NCBI GenBank assembly: GCA_050298555.1
Contig: JBNKUL010000037.1
Coordinates: 25,702-89,701, forward strand
Source: JAPHSX01 sp050298555
GTDB lineage: Bacteria > Pseudomonadota > Gammaproteobacteria > Thiohalomonadales > Thiohalomonadaceae
DNA length: 64,000 nucleotides
Reading direction: 5' to 3'
Of this stretch, positions 25,978 to 34,293 are shown in pieces; positions within the stretch are counted from its first letter, which is position 1, and every line of letters starts with the position of its first letter. Under the pieces are notes generated by a model. The model was not told the DNA's origin. It ran no database searches and was given only the letters and a program-made list of their open reading frames with translations. The position numbers were made by a program, and so were the translations under genes.

Positions 25978-26472
25978 TTAAATGTGCAGTGCCTTGTCGC
26001 CACGTGAGATACCGGTGATACCGGAGCGGACGGTCTCGAGGATGTCGTCCTTCTTCAGTGCGTCGATAAAGGCGTCGAGCTTGGTAACGTCGCCGGTCAG
26101 CTCGATAGTGTAACTCTTACTGGTGACATCGATAATGTTGGCGCGGAAGATGTCGGCCAGGCGCTTGACCTCTTCGCGCTGGGTGCCGCTGGCGGCCTTC
26201 ACCTTGATCAGCATCAGCTCGCGCTCGATGTGCGGCCCTTCGGTGAGGTCCAGCAGTTTGACCACGTCTACCAGCTTGTTCAGCTGCTTGGTGATCTGCT
26301 CGATGATCTGGTCGGAGCCGCGGGTCACCAGGGTGAGGCGTGACAGCGACTCGTCCTCGGTGGGGGCCACGGAGAGCGACTCGATGTTGTAGCCGCGCGC
26401 GGAGAACAGGCCCGCCACGCGCGACAGCGCACCCGCCTCGTTTTCCATCAGGATGGAGATAATATGTCTCAT
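25978..26472 (-). CDS. ilvN: Acetolactate synthase small (regulatory) subunit
   Basis: This 164-residue protein begins MRHIISILMENEAGALSRV, the ACT domain that binds valine and confers feedback inhibition (about 1-75). A second small-subunit domain fills the rest. Length equals E. coli IlvH (163), so it is the full-length IlvH-like form. Its ATG overlaps the stop of the large-subunit gene by four bases, as expected for a pair made in balanced amounts. I use ilvN as the usual symbol for this operon; ilvH would be equally apt. Confidence 0.96.
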   Translation of the reverse strand: MRHIISILMENEAGALSRVAGLFSARGYNIESLSVAPTEDESLSRLTLVTRGSDQIIEQITKQLNKLVDVVKLLDLTEGPHIERELMLIKVKAASGTQREEVKRLADIFRANIIDVTSKSYTIELTGDVTKLDAFIDALKKDDILETVRSGITGISRGDKALHI

Positions 26473-28163
26473 ATCAGGATCATCTCATCTAGTCCGGCAC
26501 CGGCGGGTACCATGGGGTAAACGTTCTCGCCCGGGTCGGTGAGGAAGTTCATGAAGACGAACTTGTCCTTCATCTTGAACGCCTCTTTCAGCGCCTTCTC
26601 CACATCCTCGGGCTTTTCAATCTGCATGCCGACGTGGCCATAGGCCTCGGCCAGCTTGACGAAGTCGGGCTGCGCCTCGACGTGCACCTGGGAGTAGCGC
26701 TCCTCGTAGAAGAACTCCTGCCACTGGCGCACCATGCCGAGGAAGCCGTTGTTAAGGCAGATCACCTTAATCGGCAGGCCGTACTGCATGCAGGTGGCCA
26801 GCTCCTGGATATTCATCTGCACGCCGCCGTCACCGACGATCACCGCCACCTGGTTCTTGGGGTGGGCGAACTGCACGCCCATCGCCGCCGGCAGGCCGAA
26901 GCCCATGGTGCCGAGGCCGCCGGAGTTGATCCAGCGGCGCGGCTTGTCGAATTTGTAGAACTGTGCCGCCCACATCTGGTGCTGGCCGACGTCGGAGCAG
27001 ACGAAGGCGTCGCCCTTGGTCACCTTGTGCAGCGACTCGATCACGTGCTGCGGCTTGATCAGCTTGCCGTCGCTCTTGTAGCTGAGGCAATCGCGGGCGC
27101 GCCACGCCTCGATCTGCTCCCACCACTTGGCCTGCGCCTCGCCGTCCAGCTTCTTATCGCTCGCCTTGATCTGGGTGAGCATCGACTTCAGTACGCTGTT
27201 GACGTCGCCGACGATCGGCACGTCCACCGTCACGTTCTTGGAGATGGAGGCGGGGTCGATATCGACGTGGATGATCTTGGCGCGCGGCGCGAACTTCTCG
27301 ATTTTGCCGGTAACGCGGTCATCGAAGCGGGCGCCGATGGCGATCAGCAGGTCGCAGTGGGAGATCGCCATATTGGCCTCTACCGTACCGTGCATCCCCA
27401 GCATGCCGACGAACTGCTTATCGCTGGCGGGGAAGCCGCCCAGTCCCATCGAGGTGTTGGTGACGGGGAAGCCGAGCGTGTGCGCCAGCTCGGTCAGCGG
27501 CTTGGCCGCGTCGGCGAGGATAATGCCGCCGCCGGTGTAGATGATGGGGCGCTTGGCGCTCAGCATCATGTTCACGGCGCGCTTGATCTGCCCTTGGTGG
27601 CCTTTTACCACCGGGTTGTAGGAGCGCATGCTCACCTTCTTGGGGTAGACGTAGTTGGTGCGCTCGCCGGTGACATCCTTGGGGACGTCGACCACTACCG
27701 GGCCGGGGCGGCCGGTGGTGGCGATGTAGAAGGCCTTCTTCAGGGTCTCCGCCAGGTCCTTCACGTCCTTCACCAGGAAGTTGTGCTTGACGCAGGGGCG
27801 GGTGATACCAACGGTGTCGACCTCCTGGAAGGCGTCGTTGCCGATCAGGGGGGTGGGCACCTGGCCGGTGATCACCACCATCGGCACCGAATCCATATAG
27901 GCGGTGGCGATGCCGGTCACCGCATTGGTGGCACCGGGACCGGAGGTGACCAGCACCACGCCGGGCTTGCCGGTGGAGCGGGCGTAGCCGTCCGCCGCGT
28001 GGGTGGCCGCCTGCTCGTGGCGCACCAGGACGTGCTTCACCTTGTCCTGCTTGTAGATCGCATCGTAGATGTGCAGTACCGCCCCGCCCGGATAGCCGAA
28101 GAGGTGATCCACCCCCTCGTCCTGCAGGAAGCGCACTATGATGTCTGCACCGGTCAATTCCAC
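26469..28163 (-). CDS. ilvB: Acetolactate synthase large (catalytic) subunit
   Basis: This 564-residue thiamine-diphosphate enzyme condenses pyruvate with pyruvate or 2-oxobutyrate, the first step of valine, leucine and isoleucine synthesis. The N-terminal YPGGAVLHIYD and HEQAATHAADGYAR (catalytic Glu) and the ThDP/Mg motif GDGGVQMN...NNGFLG are all present, with a FAD-binding middle domain. The start is a GTG preceded by AGGAG. Upstream on the same strand is a hairpin with a U-tract that could attenuate the operon. It is the first gene of ilvB-ilvN-ilvC. Confidence 0.97.
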   Translation of the reverse strand: MELTGADIIVRFLQDEGVDHLFGYPGGAVLHIYDAIYKQDKVKHVLVRHEQAATHAADGYARSTGKPGVVLVTSGPGATNAVTGIATAYMDSVPMVVITGQVPTPLIGNDAFQEVDTVGITRPCVKHNFLVKDVKDLAETLKKAFYIATTGRPGPVVVDVPKDVTGERTNYVYPKKVSMRSYNPVVKGHQGQIKRAVNMMLSAKRPIIYTGGGIILADAAKPLTELAHTLGFPVTNTSMGLGGFPASDKQFVGMLGMHGTVEANMAISHCDLLIAIGARFDDRVTGKIEKFAPRAKIIHVDIDPASISKNVTVDVPIVGDVNSVLKSMLTQIKASDKKLDGEAQAKWWEQIEAWRARDCLSYKSDGKLIKPQHVIESLHKVTKGDAFVCSDVGQHQMWAAQFYKFDKPRRWINSGGLGTMGFGLPAAMGVQFAHPKNQVAVIVGDGGVQMNIQELATCMQYGLPIKVICLNNGFLGMVRQWQEFFYEERYSQVHVEAQPDFVKLAEAYGHVGMQIEKPEDVEKALKEAFKMKDKFVFMNFLTDPGENVYPMVPAGAGLDEMILI

Positions 28164-28186
28164 CTGAGAGTCTCCTGTCGAAAGAC

Positions 28187-28209
28187 AAAAATGCCCGCGA
28201 AAACGGGCA
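28187..28209 (-). promoter_or_regulatory. Possible attenuator hairpin in the ilvB leader
   Basis: On the minus strand TGCCCG-N6-CGGGCA is followed directly by TTTTT, an intrinsic-terminator shape 23 bases before the ilvB start codon. No leader peptide rich in Leu, Val or Ile codons is seen in the short upstream stretch, so classic translational attenuation is not supported. Confidence 0.45.
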
Positions 28210-28236
28210 AGTATATAAGAAGTTACGAACTAGGGA

Positions 28237-28265
28237 AAACTACTTACATTCGCCCCCAAGGTCAA
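28237..28265 (-). promoter_or_regulatory. Weak sigma-70-like promoter candidate for ilvB
   Basis: TTGACC and TAGTTT lie 17 bases apart on the minus strand, giving a start about 65 bases before the ilvB codon. The -10 matches only three of six positions, so this is a tentative assignment. Confidence 0.3.
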
Positions 28266-28334
28266 GGGCGTGAGCGGAGACACGGTATTACGGGAACTCC
28301 GTGCTATTATCCGCCATATTCACGTGGATAATGA

Positions 28335-28739
28335 ATGACCATGAAAAGAACGCCCCTCACACACTGGCTGCTGCTGACGGCGCTGCTCCTCGGCAGCCAC
28401 GCCGTGCAGGCGACCAAGCTTTACCAATGGACCGACGAGGCCGGTACCGTTCACTACAGCGAAAAGCCGCCCGGCGATTCAGATAGCGTAATCGTCGAAG
28501 AGAAGACACCGGCCGCGCCCCAGGCGGAGCCTCCCGCCCCTGTCGAAACGCCACAAACCACCACGCCCGAGTCCCACTCGGTGGCCGAGCAGTGCCAGGC
28601 ACTCTACGAAGAGCTGCAACGCTACGACGGCGACGAGGCCCTTATCGACGAGGAGGGGCAGCCGGTAGTGATTAGCCCCGAGATGCGCGAGGCGAAGATT
28701 AGCGAAATCAAGGAACAGCTGGACCAACTCTGCAGGTAA
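28335..28739 (+). CDS. DUF4124 secreted protein
   Basis: This 134-residue protein has a signal peptide ending in HAVQA (about 23). The DUF4124 pattern follows at once (KLYQWTDEAGTVHYSEKPP), then a Pro/Ala/Glu-rich linker and a C-terminal helix with two cysteines (SVAEQCQALYEEL and DQLCR). DUF4124 proteins are common in gammaproteobacterial envelopes and have no established function. Five bases separate it from the MIF-like gene, so both are probably on one transcript. A second protein of the same kind is at 58450. Confidence 0.88.
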   Translation: MTMKRTPLTHWLLLTALLLGSHAVQATKLYQWTDEAGTVHYSEKPPGDSDSVIVEEKTPAAPQAEPPAPVETPQTTTPESHSVAEQCQALYEELQRYDGDEALIDEEGQPVVISPEMREAKISEIKEQLDQLCR

Positions 28740-28744
28740 CCCCC

Positions 28745-29089
28745 ATGCCCTATCTACAGATCGACACCAACCTGGAGCTGGAGAAGGCCGAGGAGCAGGC
28801 GCTACTGGCGCCCTGCTCCCAGGCGGTGGCCGCCGCCCTGGGCAAGCCCGAGCGTTACGTCATGGTCAACATCCGTAGCGGCCAGAGCATGCTGTTCGGC
28901 GGCAGTGATGCCCCCTGCGCCTACCTCGAGCTGAAGAGCCTGGGACTGCCGCAGGAGCAGAACGCCACCCTGTCGCAGACCCTGTGCGATCTCATCGGCG
29001 GCCAGCTGCCGATCCCCGCCGAGCGCATCTACATTGAATTCTCCAGCCCTGAGCGTCATATGTGGGGCTGGAACGGCGCGACCTTCTAA
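28745..29089 (+). CDS. MIF-family (phenylpyruvate tautomerase-like) protein
   Basis: This 114-residue protein has the tautomerase-fold features of macrophage migration inhibitory factor: Pro2 directly after Met as the catalytic base, the strand pattern YVMVNIRSGQSMLFGGSDAP, and a C-terminal IYIEFSSPERHMWGWNGATF. Length fits MIF homologues (about 114-118), which work as trimers. The bacterial substrate is not established; keto-enol tautomerisation is a safe general statement. It is preceded by the DUF4124 gene and ends 89 bases before proS. Confidence 0.9.
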   Translation: MPYLQIDTNLELEKAEEQALLAPCSQAVAAALGKPERYVMVNIRSGQSMLFGGSDAPCAYLELKSLGLPQEQNATLSQTLCDLIGGQLPIPAERIYIEFSSPERHMWGWNGATF

Positions 29090-29178
29090 ATAGCCCACTC
29101 GGCTCCCTGGCGATTTATCGCCACGCCGTTCTGGCGTAAAATCCCCTCTTTCGACAACAGTAAAGAAGACCCATCGCC

Positions 29179-30903
29179 ATGCGCACCAGCCAATACCTTA
29201 TTGCCACCGTAAAAGAGACCCCCGCCGATGCCGAGGTAATCAGCCATCAGCTGATGCTGCGCGCCGGGATGATCCGCAAGCTCGCCTCCGGCCTCTACAC
29301 CTGGCTGCCGATGGGGCTGCGGGTGCTGCGCAAGGTGGAGGCGATTGTGCGCGAGGAGCTCAACCGCGCCGGCGCCCAGGAGGTGCTGATGCCGGCGGTA
29401 CAGCCCGCCGAGCTGTGGCAGGAGTCGGGCCGCTGGGACGCCATGGGCGCCGAGATGCTGCGCCTGAAGGACCGCCACGAGCGCGAGTTCTGCTTCGGCC
29501 CCACCCACGAGGAGATCATCACCGACCTCATCCGTAACGAGCTGCGCAGCTACAAACAGCTGCCCGCCAACTTCTACCAAATCCAGACCAAGTTCCGCGA
29601 CGAGCGCCGCCCGCGCTTCGGCGTGATGCGCGCCCGCGAGTTCCTGATGAAGGACGCCTACTCCTTCCACGTCAGCGAGGAGTCGCTGCAGCAGACCTAT
29701 GAGGTGATGCACGAGACCTACTCGCGCATCTTCACCCGCCTGGGGCTGGAGTTCCGTCCGGTGCTGGCCGACACCGGCGCCATCGGCGGTAGCGGCTCGC
29801 ACGAATTCCACGTACTGGCCGACTCGGGCGAGGATGCCATCGCCTTCTCCACCGGCAGCGACTACGCCGCCAACGTGGAGAAGGCCGAGGCACTGGCACC
29901 GCAGGGCGAGCGCCCCGCCCCGACGATGGAGATGACGGTGGTCGATACCCCCGAGCAGCACTCCATCGAGGAGGTCAGCACCTTCCTGAAGGTAGAGCCC
30001 AGGCAGACCCTGAAGACCCTGGTGGTTCGCGGCTGCGACGACAACGGCGAGGCCGAGGGCGTGGTCGCCCTGGTACTACGCGGTGACCATGAGCTGAACG
30101 AGATCAAGGCGGAGAAACTGCCGCAGGTCTATGCACCGCTGACCATGGCCTCCGACGACGACATTCGCGCCGCCATCGGCTGCGAGCCCGGCTTTATCGG
30201 CCCCGAGGGGATCGGTACCCCGCTTATCGTCGACCGCGATGCCGCCTTCGTAAGTGATTTCGTCTGCGGCGCCAACGAGAGCGGCAAGCACCTCACCGGC
30301 GTCAACTGGGGCCGCGACCTGCCGGAGCCCGAGGTGGCCGACCTGCGCAACGTGGTCGAGGGCGACGCCAGCCCCGACGGCCAGGGCACCCTGACCATCA
30401 AGCGCGGCATCGAGGTGGGTCACATCTTCCAGCTCGGCACCAAGTACAGCGAGGCAATGAAGGCCACCGTGCTGGACGAGAACGGCAAGGCGGTGACCAT
30501 GACCATGGGTTGCTACGGCATCGGCGTCTCCCGTGTGGTCGCCTCCGCCATCGAGCAGAACCACGACGACAAGGGGATCATCTGGCCTGACGCCATCGCC
30601 CCGTTCCAGCTGGCGATCCTGCCGATGAACATGCACAAGTCCGAGGCGGTGCGCGAGGCGGCAGAGAAGCTCTATACGGAACTGAGCGAGGCGGGCTACG
30701 AGGTGCTGCTGGACGACCGCAACGAGCGCGCCGGGGTGATGTTCGCTGACATGGAGCTGATCGGCATCCCCCACCGCATCGTCATCGGCGACCGCGGCCT
30801 GAAAAACGGCATGCTGGAGTACAAGGGGCGCCGCGACGCGGAGAACCAGGATATCGCCATCGACGAGGTCGCCTCCTTCCTGCAACAGAAGCTGGTGCGC
30901 TAA
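29179..30903 (+). CDS. proS: Prolyl-tRNA synthetase
   Basis: This 574-residue class II aminoacyl-tRNA synthetase is close to the E. coli enzyme (572). Motif 1 is in 'ASGLYTWLPMGLRVLRKVE', motif 2 in 'TKFRDERRPRFGVMRAREF', and motif 3 in 'YGIGVSRVVASAIEQ'. The insertion domain between motifs 2 and 3 (about 225-400) is the editing domain that removes alanine from tRNA-Pro. A C-terminal anticodon-binding domain completes it. It is monocistronic by position, with a TAAAAT element about 40 bases upstream as possible -10. Confidence 0.97.
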   Translation: MRTSQYLIATVKETPADAEVISHQLMLRAGMIRKLASGLYTWLPMGLRVLRKVEAIVREELNRAGAQEVLMPAVQPAELWQESGRWDAMGAEMLRLKDRHEREFCFGPTHEEIITDLIRNELRSYKQLPANFYQIQTKFRDERRPRFGVMRAREFLMKDAYSFHVSEESLQQTYEVMHETYSRIFTRLGLEFRPVLADTGAIGGSGSHEFHVLADSGEDAIAFSTGSDYAANVEKAEALAPQGERPAPTMEMTVVDTPEQHSIEEVSTFLKVEPRQTLKTLVVRGCDDNGEAEGVVALVLRGDHELNEIKAEKLPQVYAPLTMASDDDIRAAIGCEPGFIGPEGIGTPLIVDRDAAFVSDFVCGANESGKHLTGVNWGRDLPEPEVADLRNVVEGDASPDGQGTLTIKRGIEVGHIFQLGTKYSEAMKATVLDENGKAVTMTMGCYGIGVSRVVASAIEQNHDDKGIIWPDAIAPFQLAILPMNMHKSEAVREAAEKLYTELSEAGYEVLLDDRNERAGVMFADMELIGIPHRIVIGDRGLKNGMLEYKGRRDAENQDIAIDEVASFLQQKLVR

Positions 30904-30923
30904 CAGGAGACGGCAGACGCTTG

Positions 30924-31511
30924 TTAATGGGCGGCGGCTTCACCTCGGCGCATAACCCCCAGCGCCGAGGCGAATAGCAGTCCCACCAACGCCCCCAGCG
31001 CGTGCGCCTCCACCACCACGTTGCCGCCCGCCGCCTCGCGGCTGCCCGGCAACGGCCCCTGCCACAGCTCCCAGGCCACCTTGCCCAACACAATCAACAG
31101 CAGCAGCGGTGCCTCGCGCTCGCCCTGCAGCAGCAGGCGCACTCCGCCCGCCACCAGCATACCGTGCAGCAGCCCGGAGAGGCCGACATACCACGCCAGG
31201 CCGGGCAGCCATAACAGCAACCCCAGTGAGATCGACGGTAGACCGATAGCGATCAGCCACCACCAGTGGCGAATGGAGAGGGCATGCCCTACCAGCCACC
31301 ACACCAGCAGCAATCCCGCCAGGTTGAGCCACAGGTGCGACCACCCCAGGTGTACCAGATGGCCGGTGAATAGCCGCCACCACTCCCCCGCCAGGATCGA
31401 CTCACGCTGGTAGCGCAGCAGTTCTGCCACCCCATCACCGGCCAATGCAACGGCGAGGGCAGCGAAAAGCAGCGTTACGGCTGGAATACTCTGTTTGAAG
31501 GTTTGCCCCAT
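30924..31511 (-). CDS. rrtA: Rhombosortase-type rhomboid protease
   Basis: This 195-residue integral membrane protein has about six hydrophobic segments. The rhomboid core is present: GHLVHLGWSHLWLN in helix 2, catalytic S112 in GLSG, and H170 in VEAHALGALVG. The short length and the EWWRLFTGHLVHL start fit rhombosortase, the subfamily that processes proteins ending in a GlyGly-CTERM tail. No protein with such a tail was seen in this window, so its targets lie elsewhere. It is divergent from the lytic transglycosylase, with start codons only tens of bases apart. Assignment to the rhombosortase subfamily rather than another small rhomboid is likely but not certain. Confidence 0.8.
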   Translation of the reverse strand: MGQTFKQSIPAVTLLFAALAVALAGDGVAELLRYQRESILAGEWWRLFTGHLVHLGWSHLWLNLAGLLLVWWLVGHALSIRHWWWLIAIGLPSISLGLLLWLPGLAWYVGLSGLLHGMLVAGGVRLLLQGEREAPLLLLIVLGKVAWELWQGPLPGSREAAGGNVVVEAHALGALVGLLFASALGVMRRGEAAAH

Positions 31512-31538
31512 TACGCATTCCCAATCTATGATCTGGGC

Positions 31539-32171
31539 ATGGTAGCCCAGATAACAGTGAACAGCATCCCGGCACGGCCCTTGCCAGTATTAATACTGGG
31601 GTGGCTGCTTGTGTTCTTCAGCCTCGGGGCAAGCGCTAACCCACAGCAGGAGACGGTCGATCAGACGCTGAAGCAGCGGCTGGCCGAAGCACTGGCCGAT
31701 CAAAGGGATGACATCGACCGCTTCGATGCCGAGGTGTGGCTGGTGGACATGTCGCAACGCCTGAAGCAGCGCCTGCGCGACAGGGCCAGAAGCGATGCCG
31801 GCGACGAGGAGAAGCTGCTGCAGCTGCTGCAGCAGGTGCACCTGGAGGCGCGGCGGGCCGAGCTGCCGCCGGAACTGGTACTGGCCGTGATTCAGGTGGA
31901 GAGCAACTTCGACCGCTTTGCCATCTCCGAGGCGGGGGCGCGCGGGCTGATGCAGGTGATGCCGTTCTGGCTCAGGGAACTGGGACGCCCCGACGACAAC
32001 CTGTTCGAGCTAAAGACCAACCTGAGATTCGGCTGCACCATCCTGCGTTACTACCTGGATATGGAGAAGGGCGATACCGGCCGAGCCCTGGCCCGCTACA
32101 ACGGCAGCCGCGGCAGCTTCCGCTACCCCAATAAGGTCTATAAGGCGCTACGCACCACCTGGTACAAATGA
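31539..32171 (+). CDS. Lytic transglycosylase (SLT domain)
   Basis: This protein of about 210 residues has an N-terminal hydrophobic signal (ILGWLLVFFSLGASA) and a C-terminal SLT domain: catalytic Glu in 'VIQVESNF', then SEAGARGLMQVMP, and RYNGSRG near the end. It cleaves peptidoglycan to 1,6-anhydro-muropeptides in the periplasm. A basic helical segment precedes the domain. The start is uncertain: an in-frame ATG at 31503 would overlap the divergent rhombosortase gene by nine bases, while the ATG chosen here leaves room for promoters and puts the signal peptide near the N-terminus. Confidence 0.88.
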   Translation: MVAQITVNSIPARPLPVLILGWLLVFFSLGASANPQQETVDQTLKQRLAEALADQRDDIDRFDAEVWLVDMSQRLKQRLRDRARSDAGDEEKLLQLLQQVHLEARRAELPPELVLAVIQVESNFDRFAISEAGARGLMQVMPFWLRELGRPDDNLFELKTNLRFGCTILRYYLDMEKGDTGRALARYNGSRGSFRYPNKVYKALRTTWYK

Positions 32172-32172
32172 G

Positions 32173-32439
32173 CTAACCGGTGGTAAAGCCACCAGGCGGC
32201 TCCAGCTCAACCCACTCGCACCGCACCTCATCGACCCGCGCCTGCTCCGGCCCCTGCTGCAGCCACTGGCGCAGCCTCTTCAGCGCCGCCTCCTCACCGC
32301 AGGCGATCACCTCGACGCTGCCATCAGGCAGATTGCGCGCCGAACCGCGAATGTTCAGCTGCTGTGCCTGGCGCTGGGTGCTGGCGCGAAACCAGACACC
32401 CTGCACTTGGCCGCTGACGATGCAGCGCTGACATGCCAT
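32173..32439 (-). CDS. acyP: Acylphosphatase
   Basis: This 88-residue enzyme hydrolyses acyl phosphates. The catalytic Arg lies in 'SGQVQGVWFRAST' and the catalytic Asn in 'GSARNLPDGSVEV', both in the expected places, and length is typical (about 90). It is the last gene of the six-gene minus-strand run that includes TolC-like and HlyD-like genes; the start is one base beyond the stop of the adaptor gene. Its end faces the lytic transglycosylase. Confidence 0.94.
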   Translation of the reverse strand: MACQRCIVSGQVQGVWFRASTQRQAQQLNIRGSARNLPDGSVEVIACGEEAALKRLRQWLQQGPEQARVDEVRCEWVELEPPGGFTTG

Positions 32440-32440
32440 G

Positions 32441-32965
32441 TTAGCGCCGTAGGGTGATGAGCTTTACCGCCTGCATACGGCCGTTAATCGTCTCACCGGC
32501 CTGCACGAAGAGCTGCTGCACCCTGCCATCGAACGGCGCAACGATACGGCGAAGTTCAAGCTCGCGCTGCGCCTCCACCACAGCCAGCTCGGCGTTCTGG
32601 TGGCTGCTCTGCGCCGCGGCATGGGCGATGCGCGCGAGATCGAGGTCGTGATCGGACAACAGGGTACGGTCATAAAGCTCCTCGTTGCGCTGCAGCTCGT
32701 TAAGCGCCTCCTTGAGCAACAACTCCTGGTGCGCAAGCTCGACCTCGGCCCGCTTCAGTCGCGCCTGGGCCACGACGGCCTCCAGCTGCAGCAACACGGC
32801 ACCGCGCTTTACCTGCGCGCCCTCACGCACCTTTACCGACACCACCTCTGCGGCAAGGTTGCTGGAGAGGGTAACGGTTTGCCCGTTACCCTGCGGCTCC
32901 GCGGCCTGAGTAGCCAGCGAAATGAAGAAACAAGCGATGAGCAGGAATACTCTATTCATTGCCAT
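32441..32965 (-). CDS. Very short HlyD/RND-type periplasmic adaptor
   Basis: This 174-residue secreted protein has a signal peptide (about 1-23), a split biotinyl-lipoyl-like segment (TVTLSSNLAAEVVSVKVREG... and VAPFDGRVQQLFVQAGETI) and the alpha-helical hairpin between the two halves. Ordinary membrane fusion proteins of about 340-400 residues have further beta-barrel and membrane-proximal domains; these are absent here. The chosen ATG overlaps the TolC stop by one base. A longer in-frame start exists but would lie inside the TolC gene and spoil the signal peptide. No pump gene is in this operon, so the partner is unknown. Confidence 0.85.
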   Translation of the reverse strand: MAMNRVFLLIACFFISLATQAAEPQGNGQTVTLSSNLAAEVVSVKVREGAQVKRGAVLLQLEAVVAQARLKRAEVELAHQELLLKEALNELQRNEELYDRTLLSDHDLDLARIAHAAAQSSHQNAELAVVEAQRELELRRIVAPFDGRVQQLFVQAGETINGRMQAVKLITLRR

Positions 32966-34284
32966 TACGACCCCTCCTGCGGTGCTGGCTGTGCCGCACC
33001 AATAAGTTGCTCTAACTCGACACCACACAGCGCACGCAGCTGCTCCCATGCCAGGACCATGTCGAAATCATTCTTAACCAGCGCCAGTTGGGCATCGCTG
33101 AGGCGCACCATGGCGTCGCCGAGGTCCGCCTTCACCTCCATCTCGTAGTTGGCGCGGCTGCGGTCGAGATAGAGTTCGCGATAGTCGAGTTCGCTCAGCG
33201 CCTCCTCCCGCTGCAGTGCCAGACGCTGCAGCTCGAACCAGCTCTCCAGCAGGGCCTGGCGCAGCTCCTGGCGCGCCTCGATCAACCTCGCCCGCAGCCG
33301 CATCAGCTCGGCCTGTTCGCTCGCTACCGCGGCGTCGATGCGGTTACCGTTGTAGATCGGCACGCTCAGCGTGACCCCGGCGCGCCAGCTGTCGCTGGAG
33401 CCGAGCTCACGGCTGTAGGCCGAGGCCTCCAGCTCTGCGTTAAGGCTGGGCATGGTGCCCTTGCGCGCACCAATCACCCTTTGTTGTGCCGCCTCCAGCT
33501 TCAGCTGCAGCGCCTTGAGCGTGGGATTGTGTTGCATCGCCAGCTCCAGCAACTGCTCATACTCGGGGCGTTGGCGTCCCTTGTGATTGAACTCGGGGGT
33601 AACCAGGTCCGAGGGCAGCTGGCCGGGGTGATTGAGCACATTGGCCAGCCTGGAACGGCTGATACGTTGCTTTGAGCTGCTCTGAGTGACCCGCAGGCGC
33701 ACACTCTGGTAGTAGCTCTCCTGCTCCAGCAGTTCGATATCGGAGCTCTGCCCCAGTTCATGGCGGTTACGCAGTCGATCCAGGGTGATATAGGCGACGG
33801 CCATCTCCTCGTTGTCACGGAAGTTGGCCTGGTCGGCGAGCAGTACATCGAAATAGGCACGCATGATGGCGAGGCGGTGCTGGTCGCGCTGCGACTGATA
33901 GCTGTGCGCCATCGCCCCCGCCTCTTCACGTGCGGCCTGCTGCAGCGCGCTGGTGCGCCCGAAATCGTAAAGCTGCTTGCGCAGGAACAGGGAGCCCTTG
34001 TGATCGTCGGTAACATCATTGCTGGCGGCAACCGAGGGCGGCTGCACCCAGCGTGCCCGCGCCTCCAGCGAGACGCTCCAGTCGTCCTGTGCCTCACTGC
34101 CCTGCACTCCGGCCTCGGCGGCGCGCAGGTTTGCCTCTGCCTTCTGCATGGAGGGGTGCGACGCCTCGTCGACCAGGGACAGGGCGTACTCCAGCGTCAG
34201 CGGTTGTGGGAGAGCGGGCGCGGTTTCGTCTGCGACGGCGACGCTGCCGCAAAGCAACAACAGACCGGCTACGATACGTTTCAT
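32965..34284 (-). CDS. TolC-family outer-membrane efflux protein
   Basis: This 439-residue protein has a signal peptide ending near VAVADE and two tandem outer-membrane efflux repeats with long helices (SHPSMQKAEANLRAAEAG; then NPTLKALQLKLEAAQQRV). These form the trimeric channel-tunnel of TolC-type exporters. The ATG preceded by AGGG was chosen over a GTG two codons earlier. It starts nine bases after the thioredoxin gene and is coupled by TAATG to the short adaptor. An inner-membrane transporter is missing from the operon; the full RND system at 48-53 kb could in principle share this channel, which is speculation. Confidence 0.9.
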   Translation of the reverse strand: MKRIVAGLLLLCGSVAVADETAPALPQPLTLEYALSLVDEASHPSMQKAEANLRAAEAGVQGSEAQDDWSVSLEARARWVQPPSVAASNDVTDDHKGSLFLRKQLYDFGRTSALQQAAREEAGAMAHSYQSQRDQHRLAIMRAYFDVLLADQANFRDNEEMAVAYITLDRLRNRHELGQSSDIELLEQESYYQSVRLRVTQSSSKQRISRSRLANVLNHPGQLPSDLVTPEFNHKGRQRPEYEQLLELAMQHNPTLKALQLKLEAAQQRVIGARKGTMPSLNAELEASAYSRELGSSDSWRAGVTLSVPIYNGNRIDAAVASEQAELMRLRARLIEARQELRQALLESWFELQRLALQREEALSELDYRELYLDRSRANYEMEVKADLGDAMVRLSDAQLALVKNDFDMVLAWEQLRALCGVELEQLIGAAQPAPQEGS

Positions 34285-34293
34285 AGGCACGCC

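Noticed and set aside
26634..28331. 565-codon plus-strand open frame opposite ilvB
   Set aside because: Acetolactate synthase on the minus strand is certain. The opposing product is a Gly/Val/His-rich shadow.
31503..31538. Upstream start for the lytic transglycosylase
   Set aside because: It would overlap the divergent rhombosortase gene and move the signal peptide away from the N-terminus; kept only as an alternative.
32966..33049. Longer N-terminus for the short HlyD-like adaptor
   Set aside because: The extra codons lie within the TolC gene, are Cys-rich and unlike a signal peptide, and a TAATG-coupled start explains the gene better.
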